From: Acidimicrobiales bacterium | GTDB taxonomy: Bacteria > Actinomycetota > Acidimicrobiia > Acidimicrobiales > SZUA-35 | NCBI GenBank assembly: GCA_041394265.1 | Contig: JAWKIO010000006.1 | Coordinates: 186,001-250,000, forward strand | DNA length: 64,000 nucleotides | Reading direction: 5' to 3' | Part shown: positions 23,806-31,935 of the stretch, piece after piece | Position numbering within the stretch: position 1 is the first letter of the stretch | Layout: every line of letters begins with the position of its first letter | Program-made: the position numbers and the translations under genes | Notes under the pieces: generated by a model | The model's database searches: none | The model's input: only the letters and a program-made list of their open reading frames with translations | What the model was told of the DNA's origin: nothing

Positions 23806-24576
23806 GTGGGAATCCTCGACGACAAGAAGCTACTCATCACCGGCGTCCTGACCGACGACTCGCTCGCCTTCGGCATCGCGCAGCTCGCCCAGCGAGAGGG
23901 AGCCGAGATCGTGTTGACCGGCTTCGGCCGCGGGCTCCGCCTGACCGAGCGCACGGCCCGAAAGCTCGACACCGAGCTTGAGGTTCTCGAGCTCGACATC
24001 GCCGATCTCGATCACGTCGCCAAGGTGCAGGCGCACCTCCAGGAGAAGTGGGGACGGGTCGACGGCGCGCTGCACGCCATCGGGTTCGCTCCCGCCGATT
24101 GCCTGGGCGACGACTTCTGGGCCCCGGGGTGGGACGACGTCGCCACCGCCGTGCAGGTCTCGGCCTACTCGCTGCGAACGCTGGCCGACCTGGTGCGCCC
24201 GTTGATGCAAGGCCACGGCGGCTCGCTCGTCGGGCTCACCTTCGATGCCACCGTCGCCTGGCCCGCCTACAACTGGATGGGCGTGGCGAAGGCCGGCCTC
24301 GAATCACTCAATCGTTACCTCGCCCGCGAACTCGGGCCCGAGGGGATTCGCTCCAACCTGATCGCGGCCGGCCCGATGCGCACCATCGCGGCGAAGTCGA
24401 TCCCCGGTTTCGCCAAGTTCGAAGACGAGTGGGTCAAGCGGGCCCCACTCGGGTGGGACGTCAGCAACTCCGAAGGCGTCGCTCGGTCGACCGTGGCGCT
24501 GCTGTCGGACTGGTTCCCGCAGACGACCGGCCAGATCATCCACGTCGACGGCGGCTACTCGGTCATCGGCGCCTGA
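23806..24576 (+). CDS. fabI: enoyl-ACP reductase, InhA/FabI type
   Basis: NADH-dependent reduction of enoyl-ACP, last step of each fatty-acid elongation round; 256 aa. N-terminal cofactor motif LLITGVLTDDSLAFGIA, then LHAIGFAP, catalytic Tyr and Lys in YNWMGVAKAGLES, and substrate-loop AGPMRTIAAKSIPGF. C-terminal GQIIHVDGGYSVIGA is the SDR end block. The DDSLAFGIA variant resembles mycobacterial InhA. Monocistronic, divergent from mshC. Confidence 0.94.
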   Translation: MGILDDKKLLITGVLTDDSLAFGIAQLAQREGAEIVLTGFGRGLRLTERTARKLDTELEVLELDIADLDHVAKVQAHLQEKWGRVDGALHAIGFAPADCLGDDFWAPGWDDVATAVQVSAYSLRTLADLVRPLMQGHGGSLVGLTFDATVAWPAYNWMGVAKAGLESLNRYLARELGPEGIRSNLIAAGPMRTIAAKSIPGFAKFEDEWVKRAPLGWDVSNSEGVARSTVALLSDWFPQTTGQIIHVDGGYSVIGA

Positions 24577-24586
24577 ACTTTGACGG

Positions 24587-25990
24587 TCAGGTCGCCAACC
24601 AGCGGGGGTTGACCACGGCGAGGCGCTCGGCGGTGCTGAGCGCCAGCTGACCTGCGACCTCACCGAGACGGTCGTCGAACGCTCCGCGGCGGATCCCATC
24701 GGCCAACTCGGCATCGTCGGCAGCCCCAAGTGCCGCCAGACGATCACGGTGACGCCGACGCTGGGCATCGCCGGCGATCGCTTCACGCTCGAGCATCGAC
24801 GCCACGTTGGCGGCAACACGGACGTGGAAGGCGAGACCGCCGCTGAGCGCCGGCTGCACGTTGTTGGTGAGGAACGTTGCCAGCGCGCCGGCGAGCTCGT
24901 CGGGTTGTGGCTGACCGGTTCCCGGTGCGCGTGTGGCGCCGAGGCCGAGGTCGTCGATCTGTGTCTGATCGACGGACTGACCGAGGCGCTCGACCATGGC
25001 CCACGCCACGTCGTATTCCTGTTCGGCGATGCGGTTCCCGATGGCCAGGAGTTCGAGCGATTCGACGACGCCGGTGCGGTGCGCATTGGCCTGCAGGCTG
25101 CACATGATCCCCCACTTGAGCGTTCCGAGCAGTTGCCACCACGCAAAGGCATCACGATCGACCGGCGTGCCGGTGGCCGCCTCGTGGGCGGCGAACAGGT
25201 CTTCGTAGTCGCCGATTCCACCGACGGGACCTGCGCCGCCGAACCGCCATGCCCTGGTGCACAGCCATCCGAGGTCTTCAAGTGGGTCACCGAGGTGAGC
25301 AAGTTCCCAGTCGAGCACGGCCGCCAGCCCGTCCGGGCCGACCATCAGGTTCCCGAGCCGGAAGTCGCCATGCACGAGCACCACTCCCGTTGGCGCCGGC
25401 CGGTGCTGCTCGAGCCAGCGGAACGCGAGTTCGAAGGTCGGCGAGACCAACGACAACTCGTCGACGGCCTCTCGCCACTTCGCGAGTTCGTCGATGTGCT
25501 CGAGATGGGCGAGGTCGGGGCGAGCGAGCTGGTCGGTCGGGATCGAGTGGAGTCGGCCGAGGGCGGCGCCGGTGTCGGCGGCGAACCGAGCTCGAGCCTC
25601 TGCGTACTCGTCGTCGCGCTGGATCCGGCGGGCGATCGATTCGCCGTCCACGGCTCGACCGATGAACCAGCTCGGTCCGATGCCACAGTCGGGATGGCTC
25701 TCGTTCGTGGCGACGATTTCGGGAACCGGCATCTGCGCCTCGGCCGCGACTCGCACGACCGACGCCTCGGCGGCCATCCCGCGCTCGTGACGCAGCTCCA
25801 CGCTGCGCTCTCGCTGGAGAATGAACCATTCGTCGTTTCCGTCGACCGTGACCCGGAAGCGGTACGTTTCGCGGCTCGCGCCGCCGGTCAGCCGCTCGAG
25901 GTCGCCGACCTCCACGTCGGCGTCGTCTCGACCGAACACGAGGGTCAGGGCGTCGGTGATGGTCGTGATCTCGGTAGGAGTCTCAGGCAC
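24587..25990 (-). CDS. APH-fold phosphotransferase with C-terminal DUF6285-like domain
   Basis: 467 aa. The N-terminal two thirds is an aminoglycoside/choline-kinase-like fold: nucleotide loop LTGGASRETYRF, catalytic loop VLVHGDFRLGNLM (about residue 215) and metal Asp in VLDWELAHLGDPLEDLGWL. The last 120 residues (from about 345) are a helical extension resembling DUF6285, often found with these proteins in acyl-CoA metabolism clusters. Substrate unknown; drug resistance is not implied. TACGTT 6 nt before the GTG indicates a leaderless mRNA. Confidence 0.85.
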   Translation of the reverse strand: MPETPTEITTITDALTLVFGRDDADVEVGDLERLTGGASRETYRFRVTVDGNDEWFILQRERSVELRHERGMAAEASVVRVAAEAQMPVPEIVATNESHPDCGIGPSWFIGRAVDGESIARRIQRDDEYAEARARFAADTGAALGRLHSIPTDQLARPDLAHLEHIDELAKWREAVDELSLVSPTFELAFRWLEQHRPAPTGVVLVHGDFRLGNLMVGPDGLAAVLDWELAHLGDPLEDLGWLCTRAWRFGGAGPVGGIGDYEDLFAAHEAATGTPVDRDAFAWWQLLGTLKWGIMCSLQANAHRTGVVESLELLAIGNRIAEQEYDVAWAMVERLGQSVDQTQIDDLGLGATRAPGTGQPQPDELAGALATFLTNNVQPALSGGLAFHVRVAANVASMLEREAIAGDAQRRRHRDRLAALGAADDAELADGIRRGAFDDRLGEVAGQLALSTAERLAVVNPRWLAT

Positions 25991-25996
25991 AGGTCG

Positions 25997-26002
25997 AACG
26001 TA
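25997..26002 (-). promoter_or_regulatory. -10 box of leaderless 24587-25990 transcript
   Basis: TACGTT on the minus strand, 6 nt before GTG 25990. Confidence 0.5.
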
Positions 26003-26034
26003 GTTGGCTCGCTACTGCCCGACCAAGACCGGTC

Positions 26035-26040
26035 GATACT
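26035..26040 (+). promoter_or_regulatory. -10 box of leaderless chemoreceptor transcript
   Basis: GATACT, 6 nt before ATG 26047; a looser match to TANNNT than the others. Confidence 0.35.
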
Positions 26041-26046
26041 GCGGCC

Positions 26047-27465
26047 ATGCGTCTTCGCCGTCCCACCGCCGAGATCGACTCGTCCCTCGACACCGAACAG
26101 GCCACCCCCGTCGGGTGGACGACGACCGACGACACCATGACCACCAGCCCCAGCGCGCTCACCGAGGCCATCGATGCGCTCGCTGCCGGCCGCTACGACG
26201 ACATCGACGTCGGCGACGACCACGTCGGCCGCGAGCTGCGACGACTGGCCAGTGCACTTCAGGCCGCAGCCACCGACGAGATGGACCGGATGGTCGGGTT
26301 CTCCATCGGCGTCGTCGATCAGGTGATCATGTCGGCGGAGATGTTCACCGGCGTCCGCGAGATCGACAGCCACGTCCAGTCGATCGCATCGGCCGCCGAG
26401 GAGCTGCTCGTGACCGCCGAGGGCATCAACTACGGCGCCACCAAGGCGGCCGAGGCGGCCGCGTCGACGCGCGAAGCCGCCGGGCTCGGTGCCGAGGCTG
26501 CTCGGTCGACGACGGAGCATCTCCACTCGCTCATCAGCGCCGTGACCGAAGCGGCCGAGCGGGCAGATCGCCTGGCCGAGACGTCAGACGAGATCGAACT
26601 GGTGGTGGCCGAGATCCGTGAGATGGCCGACCAGACCAACCTGCTGGCCCTGAACGCCAGCATCGAGGCCGCTCGGGCCGGCGAGTCGGGCAAGGGCTTT
26701 GCCGTCGTCGCGTCCGAGGTGAAGGCGCTGGCGGTCCGCTCGGCAGAATCGACGACGGCCGCCAGGTCGCAGATCTCGAAGCTCCAGCAGGAAATGGTGT
26801 CGATCACCGATCTGATGGAGCGCTGCCGCTCCCTCGCCGGCTCGGCCGACGAGGTCGTCGCCCACAACGGTGAGGCGATGTCTCGCATCATCTCCTATGC
26901 CGGCGACTCGGCGAGCGAAATGGACGAGATTCGCCACGCCCTCGTCGAGCAGAAGACGGCGTCGGCCGAGGTGGTCCAGTCGGTTCACACGATCGCCGAG
27001 ATGTCGAAGCTCGACCTCGCACGCATCGACCGCCTCATCAGCGACGCCGAGAGCATCGAGCAGAAGGCCGTGGCCGCCCTGGGCGAGATGTTCACCAAAC
27101 ACATCCCCGACAAAGTGGTGCGCATCGCCAAGGTCGACCACATGGTGTGGCGCCGCAAGCTTGCGGCGATGGTGGTTGGGCGAGAGTCCCTCAACCCGAA
27201 CGAGCTGGCCGACCACCACAGCTGCCGTCTCGGCAAGTGGTATGACGGAGCCGTCGCCGACTACGCCGGGTCGGCATCGTTCGCCGAGCTCGCCCATCCA
27301 CACCAGCGAGTCCACGAGCACGGCATCGCCGCAGCGCGACGCTATGCGTCACGTGATCTCCACGGTGCCATCGAATCGATCCGAGAGGTCACCGAGGCAT
27401 CGGTCGATGTCATTCGCCTCCTCGACGACCTCATCGAGAAGCCATCACTGCCGCCGGGTCGCTAG
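26047..27465 (+). CDS. soluble methyl-accepting chemotaxis protein with C-terminal CZB domain
   Basis: 472 aa with no membrane segment. The central part is an MCP signalling coiled coil whose hairpin tip is MADQTNLLALNASIEAARAG. The C-terminus (from about residue 360) is a chemoreceptor zinc-binding domain: DHMVWRRK, the HHSCRLGKWY block and HPHQRVHEHG supply the His3Cys zinc site. CZB receptors respond to zinc/hypochlorite-type signals in other bacteria. No che or flagellar gene is in the window, so its partner is elsewhere or it works outside chemotaxis. A second in-frame ATG at 26137 is possible. Confidence 0.9.
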   Translation: MRLRRPTAEIDSSLDTEQATPVGWTTTDDTMTTSPSALTEAIDALAAGRYDDIDVGDDHVGRELRRLASALQAAATDEMDRMVGFSIGVVDQVIMSAEMFTGVREIDSHVQSIASAAEELLVTAEGINYGATKAAEAAASTREAAGLGAEAARSTTEHLHSLISAVTEAAERADRLAETSDEIELVVAEIREMADQTNLLALNASIEAARAGESGKGFAVVASEVKALAVRSAESTTAARSQISKLQQEMVSITDLMERCRSLAGSADEVVAHNGEAMSRIISYAGDSASEMDEIRHALVEQKTASAEVVQSVHTIAEMSKLDLARIDRLISDAESIEQKAVAALGEMFTKHIPDKVVRIAKVDHMVWRRKLAAMVVGRESLNPNELADHHSCRLGKWYDGAVADYAGSASFAELAHPHQRVHEHGIAAARRYASRDLHGAIESIREVTEASVDVIRLLDDLIEKPSLPPGR

Positions 27466-27487
27466 CCGCCGGAGGGCCGAGCGACCG

Positions 27488-28543
27488 TCAGCAGACGGCG
27501 GCGACGTAGGGGTACGGGTTCACCGCCGCCCCGCCACCGGGGTGGATCTCGAAGTGCAGGTGCGGGATCCCCCGAGCATTGCCGTCGTCGCCGACGTACC
27601 CGATGATGTCGCCGGCGTTGACCCGCCCCGAGGCGCCGTAGCCCGACAGGTGGGTGCCGTAGTAGTAGTTGCCGTCATCACCGTTGAGGTGGAACGATCG
27701 GCCACCGACCGAGTTGGAGCGGTGCTCGACGGTGCCACTGACCGGTGCGGCCACCGGGGTCCCGATCGAGGCCATCATGTCGACCCCCTTGTGTCGCCGG
27801 CCGCCTGATCGAGGGAATCCCCACGAGTCGATGAACGAATTGGCTCCGGCGACCGGACACGTCTTCAGCGTGCCGGTGCCGTTGGCAGGCACGCTCGTGG
27901 CACCGCCTCCTCCCCCACTGCCGCCGGACCCTCCCGATGCGGCTGCGGCTTGAGCGGCGGCCTTGGCCAATGCGGCCCGTCGGCGCTCCTCCTCGGCGAG
28001 GCGTTCCCGCTCGAGTTCTTCGAGCCTGGCCAGTTCGGCGCCGAGCTCTTCACGGGTGGCGAGCAGCGCCGCCACCTTGGCCTCGCTGGCCGTTGTGGCG
28101 TCGGCCAGTTCGGCCCTCGCGACCGCCAGGTCTTCGAACAGGCTTCGATAGCGCTCCATCGCCTCGGTGTCGGTCCCGATGGCCGCGTCGGTCAGCGTCG
28201 AGGCCCGGCGGGACGCGTTGAGGTCATCGGCAACGAGCATGGTCGGACCCTCGTCGGCCCGCATGAACTCGCTGATTGCCGAGTTGACGACGACATCGGC
28301 GAGTGCGCTCGACTCGAGGTCGAGCGTCCGGAATCGTGCGGCCGCCTCGTCGGTCGCAGCTTCGAGGTCGCTGAGTTCGGTCTCGGCGTCGCTCAGTTCC
28401 TGCGTGAGTTCCTGGACCCGCTGCCGGGTTTCGTCGAGTCCCGGAGTTCGTTGGGCTTCGGCTGGGACCGAGATCATCAGCAGCAACGCAGTCAGGGCGA
28501 CGGCGAGGATCGATGCCAATCGGTGGCGAGACGGCGAGGGCAC
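27488..28543 (-). CDS. secreted coiled-coil M23 metallopeptidase
   Basis: Cell-wall endopeptidase of LytM/EnvC type, 351 aa. Signal peptide (about 1-30, ending PAEAQ), two coiled-coil stretches (about 35-65 and 125-195, Glu/Ala/Arg-rich), a Gly/Ser linker, then the M23 domain with zinc ligands in RRHKGVDMM and HLHFEIHPGG. The linker holds GGSGGSGGGGG. The arrangement recalls EnvC-like proteins controlled by FtsEX, but no ftsE/ftsX lies next to it. GTG start at 28543 with TAGCGT 8 nt upstream. Confidence 0.9.
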   Translation of the reverse strand: MPSPSRHRLASILAVALTALLLMISVPAEAQRTPGLDETRQRVQELTQELSDAETELSDLEAATDEAAARFRTLDLESSALADVVVNSAISEFMRADEGPTMLVADDLNASRRASTLTDAAIGTDTEAMERYRSLFEDLAVARAELADATTASEAKVAALLATREELGAELARLEELERERLAEEERRRAALAKAAAQAAAASGGSGGSGGGGGATSVPANGTGTLKTCPVAGANSFIDSWGFPRSGGRRHKGVDMMASIGTPVAAPVSGTVEHRSNSVGGRSFHLNGDDGNYYYGTHLSGYGASGRVNAGDIIGYVGDDGNARGIPHLHFEIHPGGGAAVNPYPYVAAVC

Positions 28544-28551
28544 GAGGCGAC

Positions 28552-28557
28552 ACGCTA
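28552..28557 (-). promoter_or_regulatory. -10 box of leaderless M23 peptidase transcript
   Basis: TAGCGT on the minus strand, 8 nt before GTG 28543. Confidence 0.45.
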
Positions 28558-28636
28558 GCCGCTACCGCTCCCGATCACCATGGGGAGTGACCGACGGCCA
28601 CTCTAAGCGTTTGCGACTTGACCAAGAGCGTCAGCG

Positions 28637-29695
28637 TCAGGCGTCGACGAGCGCCCGAATGATCTGCTCAACCGACACCACGCCCACGGGACCGCTGGGA
28701 GTCGAGACCACCGCAAGCTGGCGACGGAGTCGACGCATTGCCCGCAACACGTCGATCAAACTGCGGTCGGCGGACACCACCACCATCGGTCGGACCCGGT
28801 CGCCTGCCAGCGGTGCTGCACGTCGCTCCCGGGGAACGTCGAGCAGATCCTTGGCGTGGATGTAGCCGAGCAGCTGCACCTGGCCGCGTGCCGACGACAA
28901 GATGGGCAGGCGCGTCTGTCCGGTGCGGCGAACGACCTGTTCGACCTGGGCCGCCGTGGCACCGTCTCGGATCGTCGCCAGCTCGGACAGCGGTGTTGCC
29001 ACGTCGGACACCGGACGTTGCGAGAAGTCGAGGGCACCCGACAACAAACCGGCGCTCTCGGCCTCGATGGCGCCGCCCTCGGACGAGGCGGCGACGATGG
29101 CGGCCAGCTCGGCGGCGCTGTGCGCCGAGACCAGCTCGTCGCGCGGCGTCACGCCGAGCGCTCGACACCCGAGGTTGGCGAGCGAGTTCAGCAACTTCAC
29201 GGCCGGTCGGACAACGGCGAGATACCCCTGATACGGCAGGACGAGGAATCGCATGGTGGCGTCGGGCGCAGCGATGGCGACGTTCTTCGGCACCATCTCA
29301 CCGATCACCAGGTGCAGGAACACCACGAATCCGAGGCCGACGGTGAACCCGATGACCCGCCCGACCTCTTCGGACACCACTGTGCCGAGGAGCGCTTCGA
29401 TGATGTGCGCCACTGCCGGCTCACCGACGTAGCCCAAACCGAGGGAGGCCATGGTGATGCCGAGCTGAGCGCCGGCCAGCTGGGTCGACAGATCCGAGAA
29501 GGCCCGGACGGTCAGGCGAGCACTTCGAACGCCACGCTCGGCCGCAGACTCGAACGACGACCTCTTGGCGGCGATGAGTGCGAACTCGTAGGCGACGAAC
29601 ACGCCGTTGGCGAGAATGAGCAGTGCCGCCGCCACGAGCGACAGCGCGATCGAACCACCGCTCGCCGACGACTCCGATGCCATGAGCCAGATCAT
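28637..29695 (-). CDS. CNNM/CBS-domain membrane protein (short paralogue)
   Basis: 352 aa, hemolysin C/CorC-like. The CNNM membrane domain (about 15-200) has the NGVFVAYEFALIAAKRS and GAQLGITMASLGLGYVGEP blocks and the VIGEMVPKN motif; two CBS units follow (to about 350). The C-terminal CorC_HlyC domain found in the longer paralogue is missing. Family members are linked to Mg2+ or other ion transport. The ATG overlaps the stop of the paralogue by 4 bp, so both are made together. A second Met (29683) is an alternative start. Confidence 0.9.
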   Translation of the reverse strand: MIWLMASESSASGGSIALSLVAAALLILANGVFVAYEFALIAAKRSSFESAAERGVRSARLTVRAFSDLSTQLAGAQLGITMASLGLGYVGEPAVAHIIEALLGTVVSEEVGRVIGFTVGLGFVVFLHLVIGEMVPKNVAIAAPDATMRFLVLPYQGYLAVVRPAVKLLNSLANLGCRALGVTPRDELVSAHSAAELAAIVAASSEGGAIEAESAGLLSGALDFSQRPVSDVATPLSELATIRDGATAAQVEQVVRRTGQTRLPILSSARGQVQLLGYIHAKDLLDVPRERRAAPLAGDRVRPMVVVSADRSLIDVLRAMRRLRRQLAVVSTPSGPVGVVSVEQIIRALVDA

Positions 29696-31029
29696 GCCGA
29701 ACCTCGACTCGTCGTCCCCGAGGAGGCCGCAACGTCGTCACTTCCGTCGACGGGTGCCACCATCTCGATCGAGGCGATGCGCAGGCCGTCCATCGCGACG
29801 ACCTCGAACTGCCACCCCTCCCAGAGCACGACCGTCCCCTCGGCCGGAATCGACCCCAGCCGATCGAGCAGGAAGCCGGCGATGGTTTCGTAGTCGCCAT
29901 CGGGCATCCGGAACCCCGCGACCTCATCGACCTCGTCGGCGTGCAGCGTGCCGTCGATGATGAAGACACCGGTTCGGCTCACCCCGAGTGTGGTGACCTC
30001 GTCGTACTCGTCGTCGATGTCGCCCGTGATCTCCTCGAGCACGTCTTCGAGGGTGAGAATGCCTGCGGTACCACCGTGCTCGTCAACGACCACCAGCATC
30101 TGGGTCTCGTGACGACGGAAGTCGCCGAGAATGTCGACGAGGTCCCGGGTCTCCGGCACCACGTGCGCCTCGCCCATGATGTCCGACACCAGCGTGGTGT
30201 TGCGCCGATCGATCGGCAGGTCGAACACGGCGACCACGTCGACCACACCTCTGATGTCGTCGATGTCGCCGTCGCAGACCGGGTAGCGACTGTGACCGCT
30301 CGCATTGGTGTGCTCGATGAACTCACCGACGGTCGCCTCGAGGGGAAGCCAGTCGACGTGGACTCGTGGCGTCAGAGCATCGGCCGCCGTCTTGTCGCCG
30401 AAGCGAATGGTGCGGGTGAGGAGGCTCAACGCATCGGGTGCCAGCGTGCCGAGCGTGGCCGACGACTGGATGAGGTACTCGATCTCTTCGAGCGAGCGCA
30501 TCGAGGACAGTTCCTCGGTCGGCTCGATACCCAACCGCCGCACGGTCCAGTTGGCCGCACCGTTGAAGGCGGTGATGATGGGGCTGAAGGCGCCGTGCAC
30601 GATGCGGGCGGCCGGTGACAGCGCCTTCGACGTGGCCTCGGGTTTGGCCAAGGCCAGGTTCTTCGGAATCAGCTCGCCGGCCACCATCTGGAACACCGTG
30701 GCGATCGCCAGCGCAAGCAGCGCCGACACGGCCGAGCCGCTCGCCCCTCCGAGGGCCTTGACCGCCGGGTCGATCAGCTGACCGACCAGCGGCTCCGCCA
30801 GAAACCCGAGCACCAAGCTCGTCACCGTGATGCCGAGCTGGGCCCCCGAGAGATTGAACGAGATGCGGCGCAGCACGCCGAGCGTGATCCGGGCCGTCGC
30901 CGATCCCTCCTCGGCCTGGGTCTCGAGCTTGCTGCGGTCGGCAGCGATCAAGGCGAACTCGATCGCCACGAAGAAGCCGTTTGCCGCAACGAGAAGGAGA
31001 ATCAGGATCAGACCGAGGGCAACGTTCAT
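29692..31029 (-). CDS. CNNM/CBS/CorC_HlyC-domain membrane protein (long paralogue)
   Basis: 445 aa. Same membrane architecture as the downstream paralogue (NGFFVAIEFALIAADRS, GAQLGITVTSLVLGFLAEP, AGELIPKN), two CBS domains (about 200-330; PRVHVDWL, HGGTAGILTLEDVLEEI) and a C-terminal CorC_HlyC transporter-associated domain (about 350-430; HADEVDEVAGF...DYETIAGFLL). Likely ion transport or its regulation. A TAGTCT box at 31042-31047 lies 12 nt upstream of the ATG and is intertwined with the -10 of the divergent ABC ATPase. Confidence 0.92.
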   Translation of the reverse strand: MNVALGLILILLLVAANGFFVAIEFALIAADRSKLETQAEEGSATARITLGVLRRISFNLSGAQLGITVTSLVLGFLAEPLVGQLIDPAVKALGGASGSAVSALLALAIATVFQMVAGELIPKNLALAKPEATSKALSPAARIVHGAFSPIITAFNGAANWTVRRLGIEPTEELSSMRSLEEIEYLIQSSATLGTLAPDALSLLTRTIRFGDKTAADALTPRVHVDWLPLEATVGEFIEHTNASGHSRYPVCDGDIDDIRGVVDVVAVFDLPIDRRNTTLVSDIMGEAHVVPETRDLVDILGDFRRHETQMLVVVDEHGGTAGILTLEDVLEEITGDIDDEYDEVTTLGVSRTGVFIIDGTLHADEVDEVAGFRMPDGDYETIAGFLLDRLGSIPAEGTVVLWEGWQFEVVAMDGLRIASIEMVAPVDGSDDVAASSGTTSRGSA

Positions 31030-31041
31030 GACAGCGGTTCG

Positions 31042-31051
31042 AGACTAGCCT
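31042..31051. promoter_or_regulatory. overlapping divergent -10 boxes
   Basis: AGACTAGCCT reads TAGCCT on the plus strand (31046-31051, 8 nt before GTG 31060) and TAGTCT on the minus strand (31047-31042, 12 nt before ATG 31029). The two promoters share bases, so they should exclude each other. Confidence 0.45.
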
Positions 31052-31059
31052 CTGGCGCT

Positions 31060-31935
31060 GTGAACTCGCCGACTCCATCCGATGAGCGCATCGCCGCCAC
31101 CGCCACCGGCGTGCCGGCGATGGAGTTCATCGACGTTTCGGTCGTGATCGGCGGCAACACCATCATCGACCATCTCGACCTGGTGATCGGAGCGGACGAC
31201 CACTGGGTGGTGCTCGGGCCCAACGGCGGCGGCAAGTCGACCCTCGTGCGTTTGGCGGCGCTGCAACAACACCCTTCGTCGGGCACGCTGCGTCTCCTCG
31301 GCCATGAATTGGGCCGCATCGACATCCGTCCGTTGCGGTCACGCATCGGGATCACCTCGGCCGGCTCGGCCGAGCGCATCCGGGGGGAACTCGAATGCGG
31401 CGTGGTCGTGATGTGCGGACGCGACGGGGTGTTCGAGCCGTGGTGGCACACCTACGGTCCCTCCGACGCCGAGCGCGCCAGCCGCCTTCTCGCCCAGGTC
31501 GGATTGGACGACTTCGACACTCGCCCGTTCGCCACGCTGTCATCGGGCGAACGACAACGGGCCTTGCTCGCGCGATCGTTGATGGCCGACCCCTCGATCC
31601 TGCTACTTGACGAGCCGACGTCCGGCCTCGATTTCGGCGGTCGAGAGCGCCTGGTCGAGGCCTTGCGCACCATCGCCGACGATCCCGACGGTCCCGCCAC
31701 GATGCTCGTCGTGCACCACGCCGAAGACATCCCGCCCGGCACCACCCACGTGCTCGGACTCGGAGCGCACGGCGTGGTCGCCCAGGGACCGATCGAGTCG
31801 GTGCTCACCTCCGAGCTGATGAGTGAGCTCTATGGCCTCGACGTGACGCTCACACAGATTGGTGAGCGCTACTCGGCGTCGGCGAGACTCCGGGCGGCGA
31901 TCTCGTCGTCCGACACCAGTTTCAGCAACGGGTAG
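31060..31935 (+). CDS. stand-alone ABC ATPase, ModF-like
   Basis: 291 aa, one nucleotide-binding domain: Walker A GPNGGGKST (about 54-62), signature LSSGERQRALLARSL, Walker B ILLLDEPTSGLD, switch His in VVHHAEDIPPG. No permease is adjacent. Sequence blocks such as WVVLGPNGGGKSTLVRL resemble single-domain ModF/YlmA-type ATPases whose partners are often unknown. The last 67 bp overlap the 3' end of the convergent M23 gene, so the C-terminal tail (after about residue 268) is coded on both strands. GTG start with TAGCCT 8 nt upstream. Confidence 0.87.
   Translation: MNSPTPSDERIAATATGVPAMEFIDVSVVIGGNTIIDHLDLVIGADDHWVVLGPNGGGKSTLVRLAALQQHPSSGTLRLLGHELGRIDIRPLRSRIGITSAGSAERIRGELECGVVVMCGRDGVFEPWWHTYGPSDAERASRLLAQVGLDDFDTRPFATLSSGERQRALLARSLMADPSILLLDEPTSGLDFGGRERLVEALRTIADDPDGPATMLVVHHAEDIPPGTTHVLGLGAHGVVAQGPIESVLTSELMSELYGLDVTLTQIGERYSASARLRAAISSSDTSFSNG

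Noticed and set aside
24587..25990. aminoglycoside resistance gene
   Set aside because: The APH fold is widespread in metabolism; the DUF6285-like tail and chromosomal context give no support for drug modification.
24749..26140. 463-codon plus-strand frame opposite the phosphotransferase
   Set aside because: The minus-strand protein has clear kinase motifs and a leaderless promoter; the plus frame runs through the divergent promoter into the chemoreceptor gene.
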